From Variovorax sp. CAN15 (GTDB lineage Bacteria > Pseudomonadota > Gammaproteobacteria > Burkholderiales > Burkholderiaceae_C), in assembly GCF_030462475.1 (NCBI RefSeq), contig NZ_JASMRZ010000029.1, forward strand, positions 5,155 through 46,594: 41,440 bases of DNA, written 5' to 3'. Both the position numbers and the translations under genes were made by a program. Positions 21,061 to 28,811 of the stretch are shown here, one piece after another. Each line of letters begins with the position of its first letter. Position 1 is the first letter of the stretch. Under the pieces are notes generated by a model. That model was not told where the DNA came from, made no database searches, and worked only from the letters and a program-made list of their open reading frames with translations.

Positions 21061-21088
21061 TCACCCCAGCCGCCCCCTGCTCTTCCGA

Positions 21089-21691
21089 TCAGCGGATGAG
21101 CGAGAGCACCTCGGAAAACGCAGGATGCTCCGCCGTGCGCAGCCACTCGAAGCCGACCATCTCGGTCGTCACCAGCTCGGCGCCGGCACCGGCCAGCCGG
21201 TCGAAGGCCGCATCGCGGTTGCGCTCGGTGCGCGAGCCGCAGGCGTCGGTCACGACCCAGACCTCGAACTCGTCTTCCAGCAGGTCGAGCGCCGTCTGCA
21301 GCAGGCAGACGTGCGCTTCGCAGCCGGCGATCACGATGCTGTTGCGCTCCTCGACGGGCGCCGCGGGCTTCTGCAGGTGCTTGGGCAGGCTGCGCGCATT
21401 GCCCTGCGGCGCCTTGGCCGGCACTCGCAGCCATTCGCCCAGGCCCTCTTCCACGCCGCTGAAATGCATCTTCGACATGGTGCGCTGGCACTGCGCGCGG
21501 ATGTCGGGCAGGTTCTGGCCCAGCTTGGAAGGGTTGTGCTCGGTGCCCCACACCGGCACCTGGAGCAGCTTCGCCATCTTGCCGAGCCGCACCGCGTTCT
21601 GCGCAACCGCTTCTCCCTCGAAGATCGCCGGCATCAGGCGCGCCTGATAGTCGACCAGGACGAGTTGGGATTGCGAGGCGTCGAGCAGCAT
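21089..21691 (-). CDS. Isochorismatase-family cysteine hydrolase
   Basis: Cytosolic hydrolase of the isochorismatase-like superfamily (YcaC/nicotinamidase fold); the substrate cannot be told from sequence. It has 200 aa. The catalytic triad is visible as Asp14 (LVLVDYQARL), Lys74 (MSKMHFSG) and Cys129 in EAHVCLLQTALDL. An extra 20-odd residues (about 92-115, Pro/Lys-rich) sit just before the beta-strand that leads to the catalytic Cys. A second Cys124 is close by. The start MLLDASQSQLVLVD is natural. It follows the TetR gene by 17 bases and is probably co-transcribed with it, which hints at inducible detoxification or catabolism (inference). Confidence 0.88.
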   Translation of the reverse strand: MLLDASQSQLVLVDYQARLMPAIFEGEAVAQNAVRLGKMAKLLQVPVWGTEHNPSKLGQNLPDIRAQCQRTMSKMHFSGVEEGLGEWLRVPAKAPQGNARSLPKHLQKPAAPVEERNSIVIAGCEAHVCLLQTALDLLEDEFEVWVVTDACGSRTERNRDAAFDRLAGAGAELVTTEMVGFEWLRTAEHPAFSEVLSLIR

Positions 21692-21708
21692 GAACGGGTT
21701 CTTTCTTT

Positions 21709-22380
21709 TCAGGAATCGGTTGAATCGGGCTGAACCGTACCACCGAAAAGACCGGGTTGGCGCACGCCGCCGGCAACACGCGCCACGAGCTGTGCCACAT
21801 AGGCCTTGAACAGCGCGTCGGCCGACTGCCTGAACATGCGGATGCGCCCCGTATGCTGCATCAGCAACAGGCCCACGCCGTGCGCGAAGAGCGCGGTGTT
21901 CTCGCGCAGGGCGGCGTCGGCATCGAGCCCCATTTCCTGCAGCGCCTCTTCGCAGGGGCGCAGGGCCTGGTAGAGATGGTCGTTCAGCTCATGGTCGAGC
22001 TCGCTGGTCAGGCCGCGCGGGCGCATGCCCTGCACCAGATAGAAGCCCAGGTCGAGCTCGCGCGGATTCGCGGCGTAGAAGTCGAACCAGGCCTGGGCCC
22101 TCGCGGCGAGCGCCTGGCCGGGGCCGTCCTGTGACACCGGGGCGTCGGCCACGGCGGCCTGCAGCCGCTGGATCGATTCGTCGAGCAAGGCTGCGTAGAT
22201 GGCCTCCTTGCTCTCGAAATACGAATAGATGGCGCCCGGCGTGTAGCCGGCCTTCCTGGCGATTTCCCGGACGCTCGCCCCTTCGATGCCGGCTTCGAGA
22301 AAGACCGCGCGGGCGGCATCGAGCACGAGCGTGCGGCGGGCATCGCTGAGCGCCTGGCGGCGCTGGATCTTGGCTTCCAT
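21709..22380 (-). CDS. TetR-family transcriptional regulator
   Basis: One-component repressor, 223 aa. The N-terminal HTH (about 15-62) reads VLDAARAVFLEAGIEGASVR, then the recognition-helix segment GYTPGAIYSYFESKEAIY. The C-terminal ligand domain shows no recognisable subfamily. It is divergent from the CoA dehydratase/HpaB-like gene, and the 112-base gap contains an inverted repeat covering both candidate -35 elements, so autoregulation plus control of the divergent gene is likely. A TATAGT ends 7 bases before the ATG and there is no Shine-Dalgarno, so its mRNA may be leaderless. Confidence 0.92.
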   Translation of the reverse strand: MEAKIQRRQALSDARRTLVLDAARAVFLEAGIEGASVREIARKAGYTPGAIYSYFESKEAIYAALLDESIQRLQAAVADAPVSQDGPGQALAARAQAWFDFYAANPRELDLGFYLVQGMRPRGLTSELDHELNDHLYQALRPCEEALQEMGLDADAALRENTALFAHGVGLLLMQHTGRIRMFRQSADALFKAYVAQLVARVAGGVRQPGLFGGTVQPDSTDS

Positions 22381-22387
22381 GGGCGGG

Positions 22388-22417
22388 ACTATAGCCCTCG
22401 ATTGATCGCCATCTCAA
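22388..22417 (-). promoter_or_regulatory. Promoter of tetR-family gene (leaderless type)
   Basis: On the minus strand TTGAGA (22417-22412, 5 of 6) and TATAGT (22393-22388, 5 of 6) are 18 bases apart. The -10 ends 7 bases before the ATG, so the first transcribed base would be at or next to the start codon. Confidence 0.6.
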
Positions 22418-22444
22418 TTTTCTGATCGTTGATTGAAAAATTGA
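22414..22444. promoter_or_regulatory. Inverted repeat, probable TetR operator
   Basis: TCAATTTT (22414-22421) and AAAATTGA (22437-22444) are exact inverted arms 15 bases apart in an AT-rich island within GC-rich DNA. Two TGATCG copies (22403 and 22423) are spaced 20 bases, two helical turns. The element overlaps the tetR -35 and the candidate -35 of the divergent gene. Confidence 0.55.
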
Positions 22445-22458
22445 ACAGTGTTTAAATT
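22429..22458 (+). promoter_or_regulatory. Promoter candidate for the divergent dehydratase/HpaB-like gene
   Basis: TTGATT (22429-22434) and TAAATT (22453-22458) with an 18-base spacer, each 4 of 6 to consensus. It would give a leader of about 28 bases containing the AGGAG before the ATG at 22493. Confidence 0.4.
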
Positions 22459-22492
22459 CAGGCAAAACCCACCCAATCAGGAGACAGACACG

Positions 22493-24115
22493 ATGAACGC
22501 CCCGCTCTCCGGCACCGCCCTCATGTCCGGCACCGACTACCGCGAATCGCTGCGCCGCTACAAGCCCACCGTGTTCGTCGACGGCCGCCGCGTCGACAGC
22601 GTGGCCGACGAAGCCGCCTTCCAGCCAGGCATCAATGCCATCGCCCTCACCTACGACTACGCGCTCAAGACAGAACACGCGCCGCTGATGACCGCCGTGC
22701 AGCACACCAGCGGCAAGCGGGTCAACAGGCTCTCCCACATCAACACCAGCGCGGGCGACCTGCTCAACAAGCTCGAAGCCGTGCGGCTGGTCTGCCAGGA
22801 GACCGGCTGCGCCCAGCGCTACCTGACGCACGATGCGCTCAACGCCATCGCCCAGGTGTCGGCCCGCATCGACGACGCCCGCGGCAGCACCGAGCACACC
22901 TCCCGCTTCCACGAGTACCTGCATCGCGTACAGGACCAGGACCTGACGCTCGGCGTGGCCATGACCGACGCCAAGGGCGACCGCAGCCGCCGCCCACACG
23001 AGCAGGCGAACGTCGACAGCTACCTGCACGTGGTGGAGCGCAACGCGCGCGGCATCGTCATCTCGGGCACCAAGGCCATCGTGACCGGCGCACCGTACGT
23101 GCACGAGCTGCTGGTCATGCCTTGCCGCAACATGGGCAAGGAGGATGCCGATTTCGCCGTCTGCTGCGCCGTGCCGCTGGACGCGCCCGGCCTCACCATC
23201 GTCGCGCGACCGGCGGGCCGGCCCGGCGAGAAGCTGGAGCACGGCGATGCCCTCTTCAGCCGCAAGTACGGCCAGAGCACCGGCGTGTGCATGTTCGACC
23301 GGGTCTTCGTGCCATGGGAGCGCGTGTTCTATGCGGGCGAGTGGGAGCACTCCGGCCACCTGACCTACAGCTACGCCACGCACCACCGCCACAGCTGCAT
23401 TGGCGCCCGCGCCGGCTTCGGCGACCTGCTGATCGGCGCGGGCGCGCTGATGTGCGAGGCCAACGGATTCGACCCGGGCAGGGAAAGCCACCTGCGCGAG
23501 CAGATGGTGGAGCTCATCACCATCACCGAGAGCTTCTTCGCCTGCGGCGTGGCGGCCAGCGTCTACGGCAAGGCCGACGAGCATTGCGAGGTTTTCATGC
23601 CCGACCCGGTGTTCAGCAACATCGGCAAGCTGCTGCTGGCCACGAAGATCTACGACATGCACCGCATCGCGCACTACGTGAGCGGCGGCCTGATCGTCAC
23701 CCTGCCCGGCCCCGACGAAGACCACAACCCCGAGACCGCCGCCCGACTGTCCGACGTGCTGCGCGCCAACCCGTCCATTCCCTACGAGCAGCGCATCGAG
23801 ACGGCCCGTTTCATCGAGGACCTGACGGCCGGCTACCAGGGCGGTTGGTACAGCGTGATCAGCCTGCACGGCGGCGGCTCGCCCGCTGCGATGAAGCAGG
23901 AGATCTGGCGCAACTACCCGGTCGGCTCCAAGGTCGAGCTGGTGGAGCGCATCCTCGAACGCGGCATCGCGGCCGACGGCTCGCCCGCCGCCGCGCCGCA
24001 CGACCCGGCCCGCGCCATCACCCGCAATCGCCAGCCCGGCAAGTGCTGCGACACCGGATGCACCACGCCGGGCCAGGCCGCGATGGTCGACCTGCCCGTC
24101 TCGCGGCGCGCCTAG
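22493..24115 (+). CDS. 4-Hydroxybutyryl-CoA dehydratase / HpaB superfamily flavoprotein with altered cluster ligands
   Basis: Flavin-binding acyl-CoA dehydrogenase-fold protein of the 4-hydroxyphenylacetate 3-hydroxylase superfamily, 540 aa. The ATG at 22493 has AGGAG 9 bases upstream. Segments such as AMTDAKGDRSRRP (156-168), KEDADFAVCCAVPLDAPGL and SLHGGGSPAAMKQEI look closest to the AbfD (4-hydroxybutyryl-CoA dehydratase/vinylacetyl-CoA isomerase) branch rather than true HpaB. In my by-eye comparison with remembered AbfD, Cys106 and His298 match two cluster ligands, but the positions of the other two are Tyr110 and Ala305. So the [4Fe-4S] cluster may be missing. A C-terminal tail adds a CCxxxC motif (C518, C519, C523). 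The substrate is unknown; a monooxygenase role is equally possible. Regulated by the adjacent TetR (inferred). Confidence 0.75.
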   Translation: MNAPLSGTALMSGTDYRESLRRYKPTVFVDGRRVDSVADEAAFQPGINAIALTYDYALKTEHAPLMTAVQHTSGKRVNRLSHINTSAGDLLNKLEAVRLVCQETGCAQRYLTHDALNAIAQVSARIDDARGSTEHTSRFHEYLHRVQDQDLTLGVAMTDAKGDRSRRPHEQANVDSYLHVVERNARGIVISGTKAIVTGAPYVHELLVMPCRNMGKEDADFAVCCAVPLDAPGLTIVARPAGRPGEKLEHGDALFSRKYGQSTGVCMFDRVFVPWERVFYAGEWEHSGHLTYSYATHHRHSCIGARAGFGDLLIGAGALMCEANGFDPGRESHLREQMVELITITESFFACGVAASVYGKADEHCEVFMPDPVFSNIGKLLLATKIYDMHRIAHYVSGGLIVTLPGPDEDHNPETAARLSDVLRANPSIPYEQRIETARFIEDLTAGYQGGWYSVISLHGGGSPAAMKQEIWRNYPVGSKVELVERILERGIAADGSPAAAPHDPARAITRNRQPGKCCDTGCTTPGQAAMVDLPVSRRA

Positions 24116-24125
24116 ACTCCGGCGG

Positions 24126-24926
24126 ATGAAGAAGCTCTTCTCGAAACGGTTTTGCCTCGCCGCCCTGGGCATCGGCGCCGCCCTCCTCGCCACGGCCTGC
24201 GGCGGCGTGCGCAAGGCCACGGTGCCGATGGCGACCTCGCTCGAAAAGAGCAGTTGCGCGCGCGGCAATGTCGACACGCTGCTGGTCATGCTGCCGGGCG
24301 CCTATTCGACACCCGACGAATTCGAGCGCGAGGGCTTCGTGCGCGCGGTCAGCGAGAACCGCATCGCGGCGGACGTGATGCTGGTCGACTCCCACCTCGG
24401 CTACTTCAACGACAAGAGCATCCTCGACCGCCTCGGTGCCGACGTGGTGGCGCCCGCGCGCAGCCAGGGCTACCGCCACATCTGGTTCGTCGGCATTTCC
24501 CTCGGCGGCTTCGGCGGAATGCTCTATGCGCAGACGCACCCCGGCGACCTCGCGGGGCTGGTGACTCTCGCGCCCTACCTCGGCGAACGCACGCTCTCCA
24601 CCGACATCGCCAATGCCGGTGGTCTCGTCAAGTGGAAGGGGCCGCTGGTCGACCCGGCCGCCGCGGCTCCGCGAACACCCGACGAAACGCAGCTCTGGCA
24701 ATGGCTGCGCGGCTACGCGGGCTTCACGAACACCGCGGGCGCACGGCCACCGCTCTACCTGGGCTACGGACTGGACGACCGTTTCGCATTCAGCCACCGC
24801 CTGCTCGCGGGCGTGCTGCCGCCGGAGCGCGTCTTCACGACCGAAGGCGGCCACGACTGGCCAGAGTGGACCCGGCTCTGGCGCCGGATGTTGCCGACAT
24901 TGCCGCTGCCGGGCTGCCCCGGCTGA
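24126..24926 (+). CDS. Alpha/beta-hydrolase lipoprotein
   Basis: 266-aa predicted lipoprotein: basic start, hydrophobic helix, then LLATAC (lipidated Cys25). The hydrolase fold is indicated by the nucleophile elbow GISLGGFGG (Ser125), an Asp in GLDDRF (217/218) and His243 in EGGHDWPEW, the last followed by Trp as in esterase families. The reaction and substrate are unknown. It starts 10 bases after the preceding stop but has no Shine-Dalgarno; a TAGACT ends 7 bases before the ATG, which may be its own -10, although no good -35 is present. The product probably acts in the periplasm or at a membrane face. Confidence 0.8.
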   Translation: MKKLFSKRFCLAALGIGAALLATACGGVRKATVPMATSLEKSSCARGNVDTLLVMLPGAYSTPDEFEREGFVRAVSENRIAADVMLVDSHLGYFNDKSILDRLGADVVAPARSQGYRHIWFVGISLGGFGGMLYAQTHPGDLAGLVTLAPYLGERTLSTDIANAGGLVKWKGPLVDPAAAAPRTPDETQLWQWLRGYAGFTNTAGARPPLYLGYGLDDRFAFSHRLLAGVLPPERVFTTEGGHDWPEWTRLWRRMLPTLPLPGCPG

Positions 24927-24927
24927 A

Positions 24928-24946
24928 AGCCGGCACCGGGCCGGCT
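24928..24946. terminator. Convergent-junction hairpin
   Basis: AGCCGGC (24928-24934) and GCCGGCT (24940-24946) form an exact 7-bp stem with a 5-base loop between the stops of the lipoprotein hydrolase (+) and the aldose dehydrogenase (-). There is no U-tract. Confidence 0.4.
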
Positions 24947-26076
24947 CAGTTCGGCCGCAGGCGCAGCAGCTTGCCGTCGGCTTCGTCGGTCAGCACGTAG
25001 AGCAATCCGTCCGGCCCCTGCTTCACGTCGCGGATCCGGGCGCGGCCCTCGGCCAACAGCTTGTGCTCGGCGACCACCTTGCCGCCCTTGAGCTCGATGC
25101 GATCCAGATAGCCGAACTTGAGCGAGCCCACGAACAGGCTGCCCTTCCAGGCCGCGCCGTAGCGGTCGCTGGTCAGGAAGGCCATGCCCGACGGCGCGAT
25201 CGACGGCACCCAGTAGTGCAGCGGCTGTTCCATGCTCTCCTTGGCCGTGATGCCGTCGCCGATCTTTCCGCCGCCGTAGTTCTCGCCGTAGGTGATCACC
25301 GGCCAGCCGTAGTTGCGGCCGGCCTGCGGAATGTTGATTTCGTCGCCGCCCTGCGGGCCATGCTCGGTCATCCAGAGGCGGCCGTCGGGCGCAAGCGTGG
25401 CGCCCTGCCCGTTGCGGTGGCCGTAGCTCCATATCTCGGGCAGCGCGCCGGCCTTGCCGACGAAGGGGTTGTCCCTGGGCACCGTGCCGTCCTTGCCGAT
25501 GCGCACGATCTTGCCCAGATGGTTGTCGAGCTTCTGTGCGTCTTCCTTGCGGCTGAAGCGGTCGCCCAGCGTGAGGAACAGCATGCCGTCGCGGGCCTCG
25601 ACGATGCGGCAGCCGAAGTGATTGCGGCTCGCCACCTTGGGCTGCTGGCTGAAAATGATCTTCAGCTCCTCGAGCTTCGTGCCGTCGGCCGACAGGTTGG
25701 CGCGCGCCAGCGCGGTGCTGTTGGCCGAGCCGCCGGCATCGGGTTCGGAGAAGCAGAAATACAGCGTGCGGTTCTTCTCGAAGCCGGAGTCGGCCAGCAC
25801 GTCGAGCAGGCCGCCCTGACCGCCCGCTGCGATGAGCGGCAAACCCGCGATGGGCGCGCCGATCTTCCCGTCGGAGCCGACCAGCCGGAGGCGGCCGGGC
25901 CGCTCCGTCACCACGAAACGGCCACCCGGAAGGAAGGTGACGCCCCACGGGTTTTCGAGCCCCGTCGCCACGGTTTCCGGCTTCGTCTGCGCGGCGGCGA
26001 GGCCGTAGAAACCGATTACTGTGACAAATGTCCAGCGGCCAAGGGATGTCAAAAGAGGCAGGCGCGGCAAATTCAT
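24946..26076 (-). CDS. Periplasmic PQQ-dependent aldose sugar dehydrogenase (YliI/Asd-like)
   Basis: Six-bladed propeller dehydrogenase of the soluble glucose dehydrogenase (GDH-B) family that oxidises aldoses with PQQ in the periplasm. It has 376 aa with a signal peptide at 1-30 ending AAAQ. Family motifs: LENPWGVTFLPGGRFVVTER, SRNHFGCRIV (with the conserved His), IWSYGHRNGQGATLAPDG, EHGPQGGDEIN, and APSGMAFLTSDRYGAAWKG. These match YliI/Asd. No PQQ synthesis genes are in the window. The upstream side holds a 241-base gap with a 19-base palindrome. Confidence 0.93.
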   Translation of the reverse strand: MNLPRLPLLTSLGRWTFVTVIGFYGLAAAQTKPETVATGLENPWGVTFLPGGRFVVTERPGRLRLVGSDGKIGAPIAGLPLIAAGGQGGLLDVLADSGFEKNRTLYFCFSEPDAGGSANSTALARANLSADGTKLEELKIIFSQQPKVASRNHFGCRIVEARDGMLFLTLGDRFSRKEDAQKLDNHLGKIVRIGKDGTVPRDNPFVGKAGALPEIWSYGHRNGQGATLAPDGRLWMTEHGPQGGDEINIPQAGRNYGWPVITYGENYGGGKIGDGITAKESMEQPLHYWVPSIAPSGMAFLTSDRYGAAWKGSLFVGSLKFGYLDRIELKGGKVVAEHKLLAEGRARIRDVKQGPDGLLYVLTDEADGKLLRLRPN

Positions 26077-26176
26077 GTTTTTTCTCTGACGTTGGAGTCA
26101 TCTTGGCGAGAAATAGCGACCGAATCCAGCATGAACCTCGATCCACCCGAGGTCTGAAGGCCTTTCGACCGTCAAC

Positions 26177-26195
26177 CGTTTATGGACCATAAACG
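26177..26195. promoter_or_regulatory. Perfect 19-base palindrome, operator candidate
   Basis: CGTTTATGGACCATAAACG has 9-base arms around a single central A. It lies in the 241-base divergent gap, 100 bases before the aldose dehydrogenase start and 122 before the NlpC gene. Its symmetry and AT-rich outer arms suit a dimeric repressor. I do not recognise the regulator family. Confidence 0.55.
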
Positions 26196-26281
26196 TTCGC
26201 CGTTACATTTTTTCTTTGGCCGAATCGAAATTTCTCATGTAAATCAATGACTTACAGAGGGATCCGCTAATTCTGTTTAAA

Positions 26282-26310
26282 TTGACATAACCGCGCGTCA
26301 TCAATATCCT
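26282..26310 (+). promoter_or_regulatory. Sigma-70 promoter of the NlpC/P60 gene (leaderless)
   Basis: Perfect TTGACA at 26282-26287, 17-base spacer, TATCCT at 26305-26310. The -10 ends 7 bases before the ATG at 26318, so transcription should start at or within a base of the start codon. Confidence 0.75.
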
Positions 26311-26317
26311 ACGCGCC

Positions 26318-26893
26318 ATGCGTTTTTTCGTCCTACCCGCATCCCTCCTCTTTGCCGTTGCAGTACATGCAGCCCCCCAACAGGAAAAAACCGATGACGA
26401 GCTGGCACGAATGCTTGCCGACAAAGGCCTGATCGGACAACTCAAGCAGGTTCGCCAAACCGTCACCGAACGCACTTCCGACCTGGTCGTCACCGCCATC
26501 GGATTTCTGGGCGTCCCCTACCGCCGTGGCGGCAACACCGCCGAATCGGGTTTCGACTGCAGCGGCTTCGTCCGCGCCATGTACAACCAGACAGTCGGCC
26601 ACATGCTCCCGCGCCGCGCCGAAGAGCAGGCCGCCGCCACCGAGAAGATCGACGCCAGCCAGCTCAAGCCCGGCGACCTCGTGTTCTTCAACACCATGCG
26701 CCGCGCCTTCAGCCATGTCGGCATCTACGTCGGCGAAGGCAAGTTCATCCACTCGCCCCGCTCCGGCGCCCAGGTTCGCGTCGAAGACATGAACGGCAGC
26801 TACTGGCAACGCCGCTTCGACGGCGCCCGCCGCGTGCTCGGCGGCCCGACGGATGAAGTGAAGGCCGCGGCTGTCGCCAACACCGGCAACTGA
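26318..26893 (+). CDS. Secreted NlpC/P60-family peptidoglycan endopeptidase
   Basis: Cell-wall hydrolase cleaving peptide stems, exported. It has 191 aa. The signal peptide is residues 1-18 (MRFFVLPASLLFAVAVHA, cleavage before APQ). The catalytic domain (about 55-175) has Cys81 in FDCSGFVRAMY, His133 in SHVGIYVG and His145 in FIHSPRSG. PYRRGGNTAESGFDCSG is the typical entrance motif. The start is supported by the signal peptide even though no ribosome-binding site precedes it. A consensus promoter ends just before the ATG. The gene is monocistronic and closed by a strong bidirectional terminator. Confidence 0.94.
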   Translation: MRFFVLPASLLFAVAVHAAPQQEKTDDELARMLADKGLIGQLKQVRQTVTERTSDLVVTAIGFLGVPYRRGGNTAESGFDCSGFVRAMYNQTVGHMLPRRAEEQAAATEKIDASQLKPGDLVFFNTMRRAFSHVGIYVGEGKFIHSPRSGAQVRVEDMNGSYWQRRFDGARRVLGGPTDEVKAAAVANTGN

Positions 26894-26918
26894 GCCTCCC
26901 CCCCGAATTCAGAACGAA

Positions 26919-26944
26919 AAAAATCCCGCCTCGGCGGGATTTTT
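26919..26944. terminator. Bidirectional intrinsic terminator
   Basis: AAAAATCCCGCC (26919-26930) and GGCGGGATTTTT (26933-26944) form a GC stem flanked by A and T tracts on both sides. It serves the NlpC gene on plus and the PDH operon on minus. This is the clearest terminator in the window. Confidence 0.92.
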
Positions 26945-26984
26945 CATGGGCGCTCGATCAGCAGCGCCCTTCCGTTCTGTCTTG

Positions 26985-28811
26985 TCAGCCTTTCTTCGCT
27001 GGCGGCAGATCGGTACACGTGCCGTGCGCCACTTCCGCCGCCATGCCGATGCTTTCGCCCAGCGTCGGGTGCGGATGGATGGTCTTGCCGATGTCGATCT
27101 CGTCCGCGCCCATCTCGATGGCCAGCGCGATCTCGCCCAGCATATCGCCTGCATGCGTGCCGACGATGCCGCCGCCCAGGATGCGATGCGTCTCGGCGTC
27201 GAACAGCAGCTTGGTGAAGCCTTCGTCACGGCCGTTGGCAATGGCGCGGCCCGAAGCAGTCCACGGGAAATGGCCCTTCTTGATCTTGATGCCTTCGGCC
27301 TTCGCCTGGTCTTCCGTCAGGCCGACCCAAGCCACTTCGGGGTCGGTGTAGGCCACGCTCGGAATCACGCGGGCGTTGAAGGCAGCGCTCGAAAGCTCCT
27401 TGTCGCCCTTGAGTTCGCCGGCGATGACTTCGGCCGCCACGTGCGCCTCGTGCACCGCCTTGTGCGCCAGCATGGGCTGGCCCACGATGTCGCCGATGGC
27501 GAAGATGTGCGGCACGTTGGTGCGCATCTGGATGTCGACCGGAATGAAGCCGCGGTCGCTGACCGTCACGCCGGCCTTCTCCGCGCTGATCTTCTTGCCG
27601 TTGGGGCTGCGGCCCACGGCCTGCAGCACCAGGTCGTACACCTGCGGCTCCTTCGGGGCGTTCTCGCCCTCGAAGGTGACCTTGATGCCCTCCTTCGTGG
27701 CCTCGGCGCCGACCGTCTTGGTCTTGAGCATGATGTTGTCGAAGCGCGGCGCGTTCATCTTCTGCCAGACCTTCACCAGGTCGCGGTCGGCGCCCTGCAT
27801 CAGGCCGTCGAGCATTTCGACCACGTCGAGGCGCGCGCCCAGGGTCGAGTACACCGTGCCCATTTCGAGCCCGATGATGCCGCCGCCCAGGATCAGCATG
27901 CGCTTGGGATCGGTGCCCATCTCCAGCGCGCCGGTCGAGTCGACCACGCGCGGGTCCTTCGGCATGAAAGGCAGGCTCACGGCCTGCGAGCCGGCCGCGA
28001 TGATCGCGCTGCGGAACTTGACGGTCTGCTTGCCGCCCGTGGTGTCCCAGCTGGTGCCGGAGGTTTCCTCGACCTCGATGTGGTACGGGTCGATGAAGTT
28101 GCCGACGCCGCGCAGCACCGTCACCTTGCGCATCTTGGCCATGGCCGTGAGGCCGCCGGTGAGCTTGCCCACCACCTTGTTCTTGTGGCCGAGCAGCTTG
28201 GCGCGGTCGACCGTGGGCGCGGCGAAGCTCACGCCGAGGTCGGCGAAGTGCTTGACCTCGTCCATGACGGAAGCCACGTGCAGCAGCGCCTTCGACGGGA
28301 TGCAGCCGACATTCAGGCACACGCCGCCGAGGGTGGCGTAGCGCTCGATCAGCACGACCTTCAGGCCGAGGTCGGCGGCGCGGAAGGCGGCCGAGTAGCC
28401 GCCGGGGCCGGCGCCGAGAACGATCACGTCGCACTCGACGTCGACCTTGCCGCCATAGCTGGACACGGCCACGGCCGGCGCAGCGGGGGCCGGCGCGGGA
28501 GCGGCGGCCTTCGGTGCGGGTGCTGCAGCAGCCGGGGCAGGCGCAGCCGCAGCGGGCGCGGGTGCCGCGGCACCGTCGACTTCCAGCGTCAGCACCACCG
28601 CGCCTTCGCTGACCTTGTCGCCCACCTTCACCGCGAGCGCCTTCACCACGCCGGCGGCGGACGAGGGGATCTCCATCGACGCCTTGTCCGATTCGACCGT
28701 GATCAGCGACTGCTCGGCCTTGACCGTGTCTCCGACGTTGACCAGCACCTCGATCACTGCCACTTCGTCGAAGTCGCCGATGTCGGGCACCTTGATTTGT
28801 TGTTCGCTCAT
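26985..28811 (-). CDS. lpdA: Dihydrolipoyl dehydrogenase (E3) of pyruvate dehydrogenase, with N-terminal lipoyl domain
   Basis: 608-aa E3 that carries its own lipoyl domain. Residues 1-80 are a lipoyl domain with Lys43 in [12 protein letters not shown], nearly the same as those in aceF. An Ala/Pro linker (81-116) follows. The flavoprotein part has FAD motif GAGPGG (about 133-138), redox disulfide C165/C170 ([16 protein letters not shown]) and C-terminal base His581 in HPHPTLGES. This lipoyl-E3 fusion is a known Burkholderiales/Neisseria-type PDH feature. It overlaps the Ntn-hydrolase gene by 4 bases (ATGA) and is the last gene of aceE-aceF-[Ntn]-lpdA, ending at the strong terminator. Confidence 0.96.
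   Translation of the reverse strand: MSEQQIKVPDIGDFDEVAVIEVLVNVGDTVKAEQSLITVESDKASMEIPSSAAGVVKALAVKVGDKVSEGAVVLTLEVDGAAAPAPAAAAPAPAAAAPAPKAAAPAPAPAAPAVAVSSYGGKVDVECDVIVLGAGPGGYSAAFRAADLGLKVVLIERYATLGGVCLNVGCIPSKALLHVASVMDEVKHFADLGVSFAAPTVDRAKLLGHKNKVVGKLTGGLTAMAKMRKVTVLRGVGNFIDPYHIEVEETSGTSWDTTGGKQTVKFRSAIIAAGSQAVSLPFMPKDPRVVDSTGALEMGTDPKRMLILGGGIIGLEMGTVYSTLGARLDVVEMLDGLMQGADRDLVKVWQKMNAPRFDNIMLKTKTVGAEATKEGIKVTFEGENAPKEPQVYDLVLQAVGRSPNGKKISAEKAGVTVSDRGFIPVDIQMRTNVPHIFAIGDIVGQPMLAHKAVHEAHVAAEVIAGELKGDKELSSAAFNARVIPSVAYTDPEVAWVGLTEDQAKAEGIKIKKGHFPWTASGRAIANGRDEGFTKLLFDAETHRILGGGIVGTHAGDMLGEIALAIEMGADEIDIGKTIHPHPTLGESIGMAAEVAHGTCTDLPPAKKG

Noticed and set aside
19038..21800. Extended 920-codon frame including prpE
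   Set aside because: The first 280 or so codons are an off-frame reading of the isochorismatase-family gene; prpE starts at 20951 with a good ribosome site.
21709..24115. A complete aromatic (4-hydroxyphenylacetate) degradation cluster
   Set aside because: Only one HpaB-superfamily gene is present, with no reductase HpaC or ring-cleavage genes, and its motifs lean towards AbfD.
26985..28811. Possibility that the two E3 genes are an assembly duplication
   Set aside because: The proteins differ in length, lipoyl domain and sequence throughout, so they are true paralogues.
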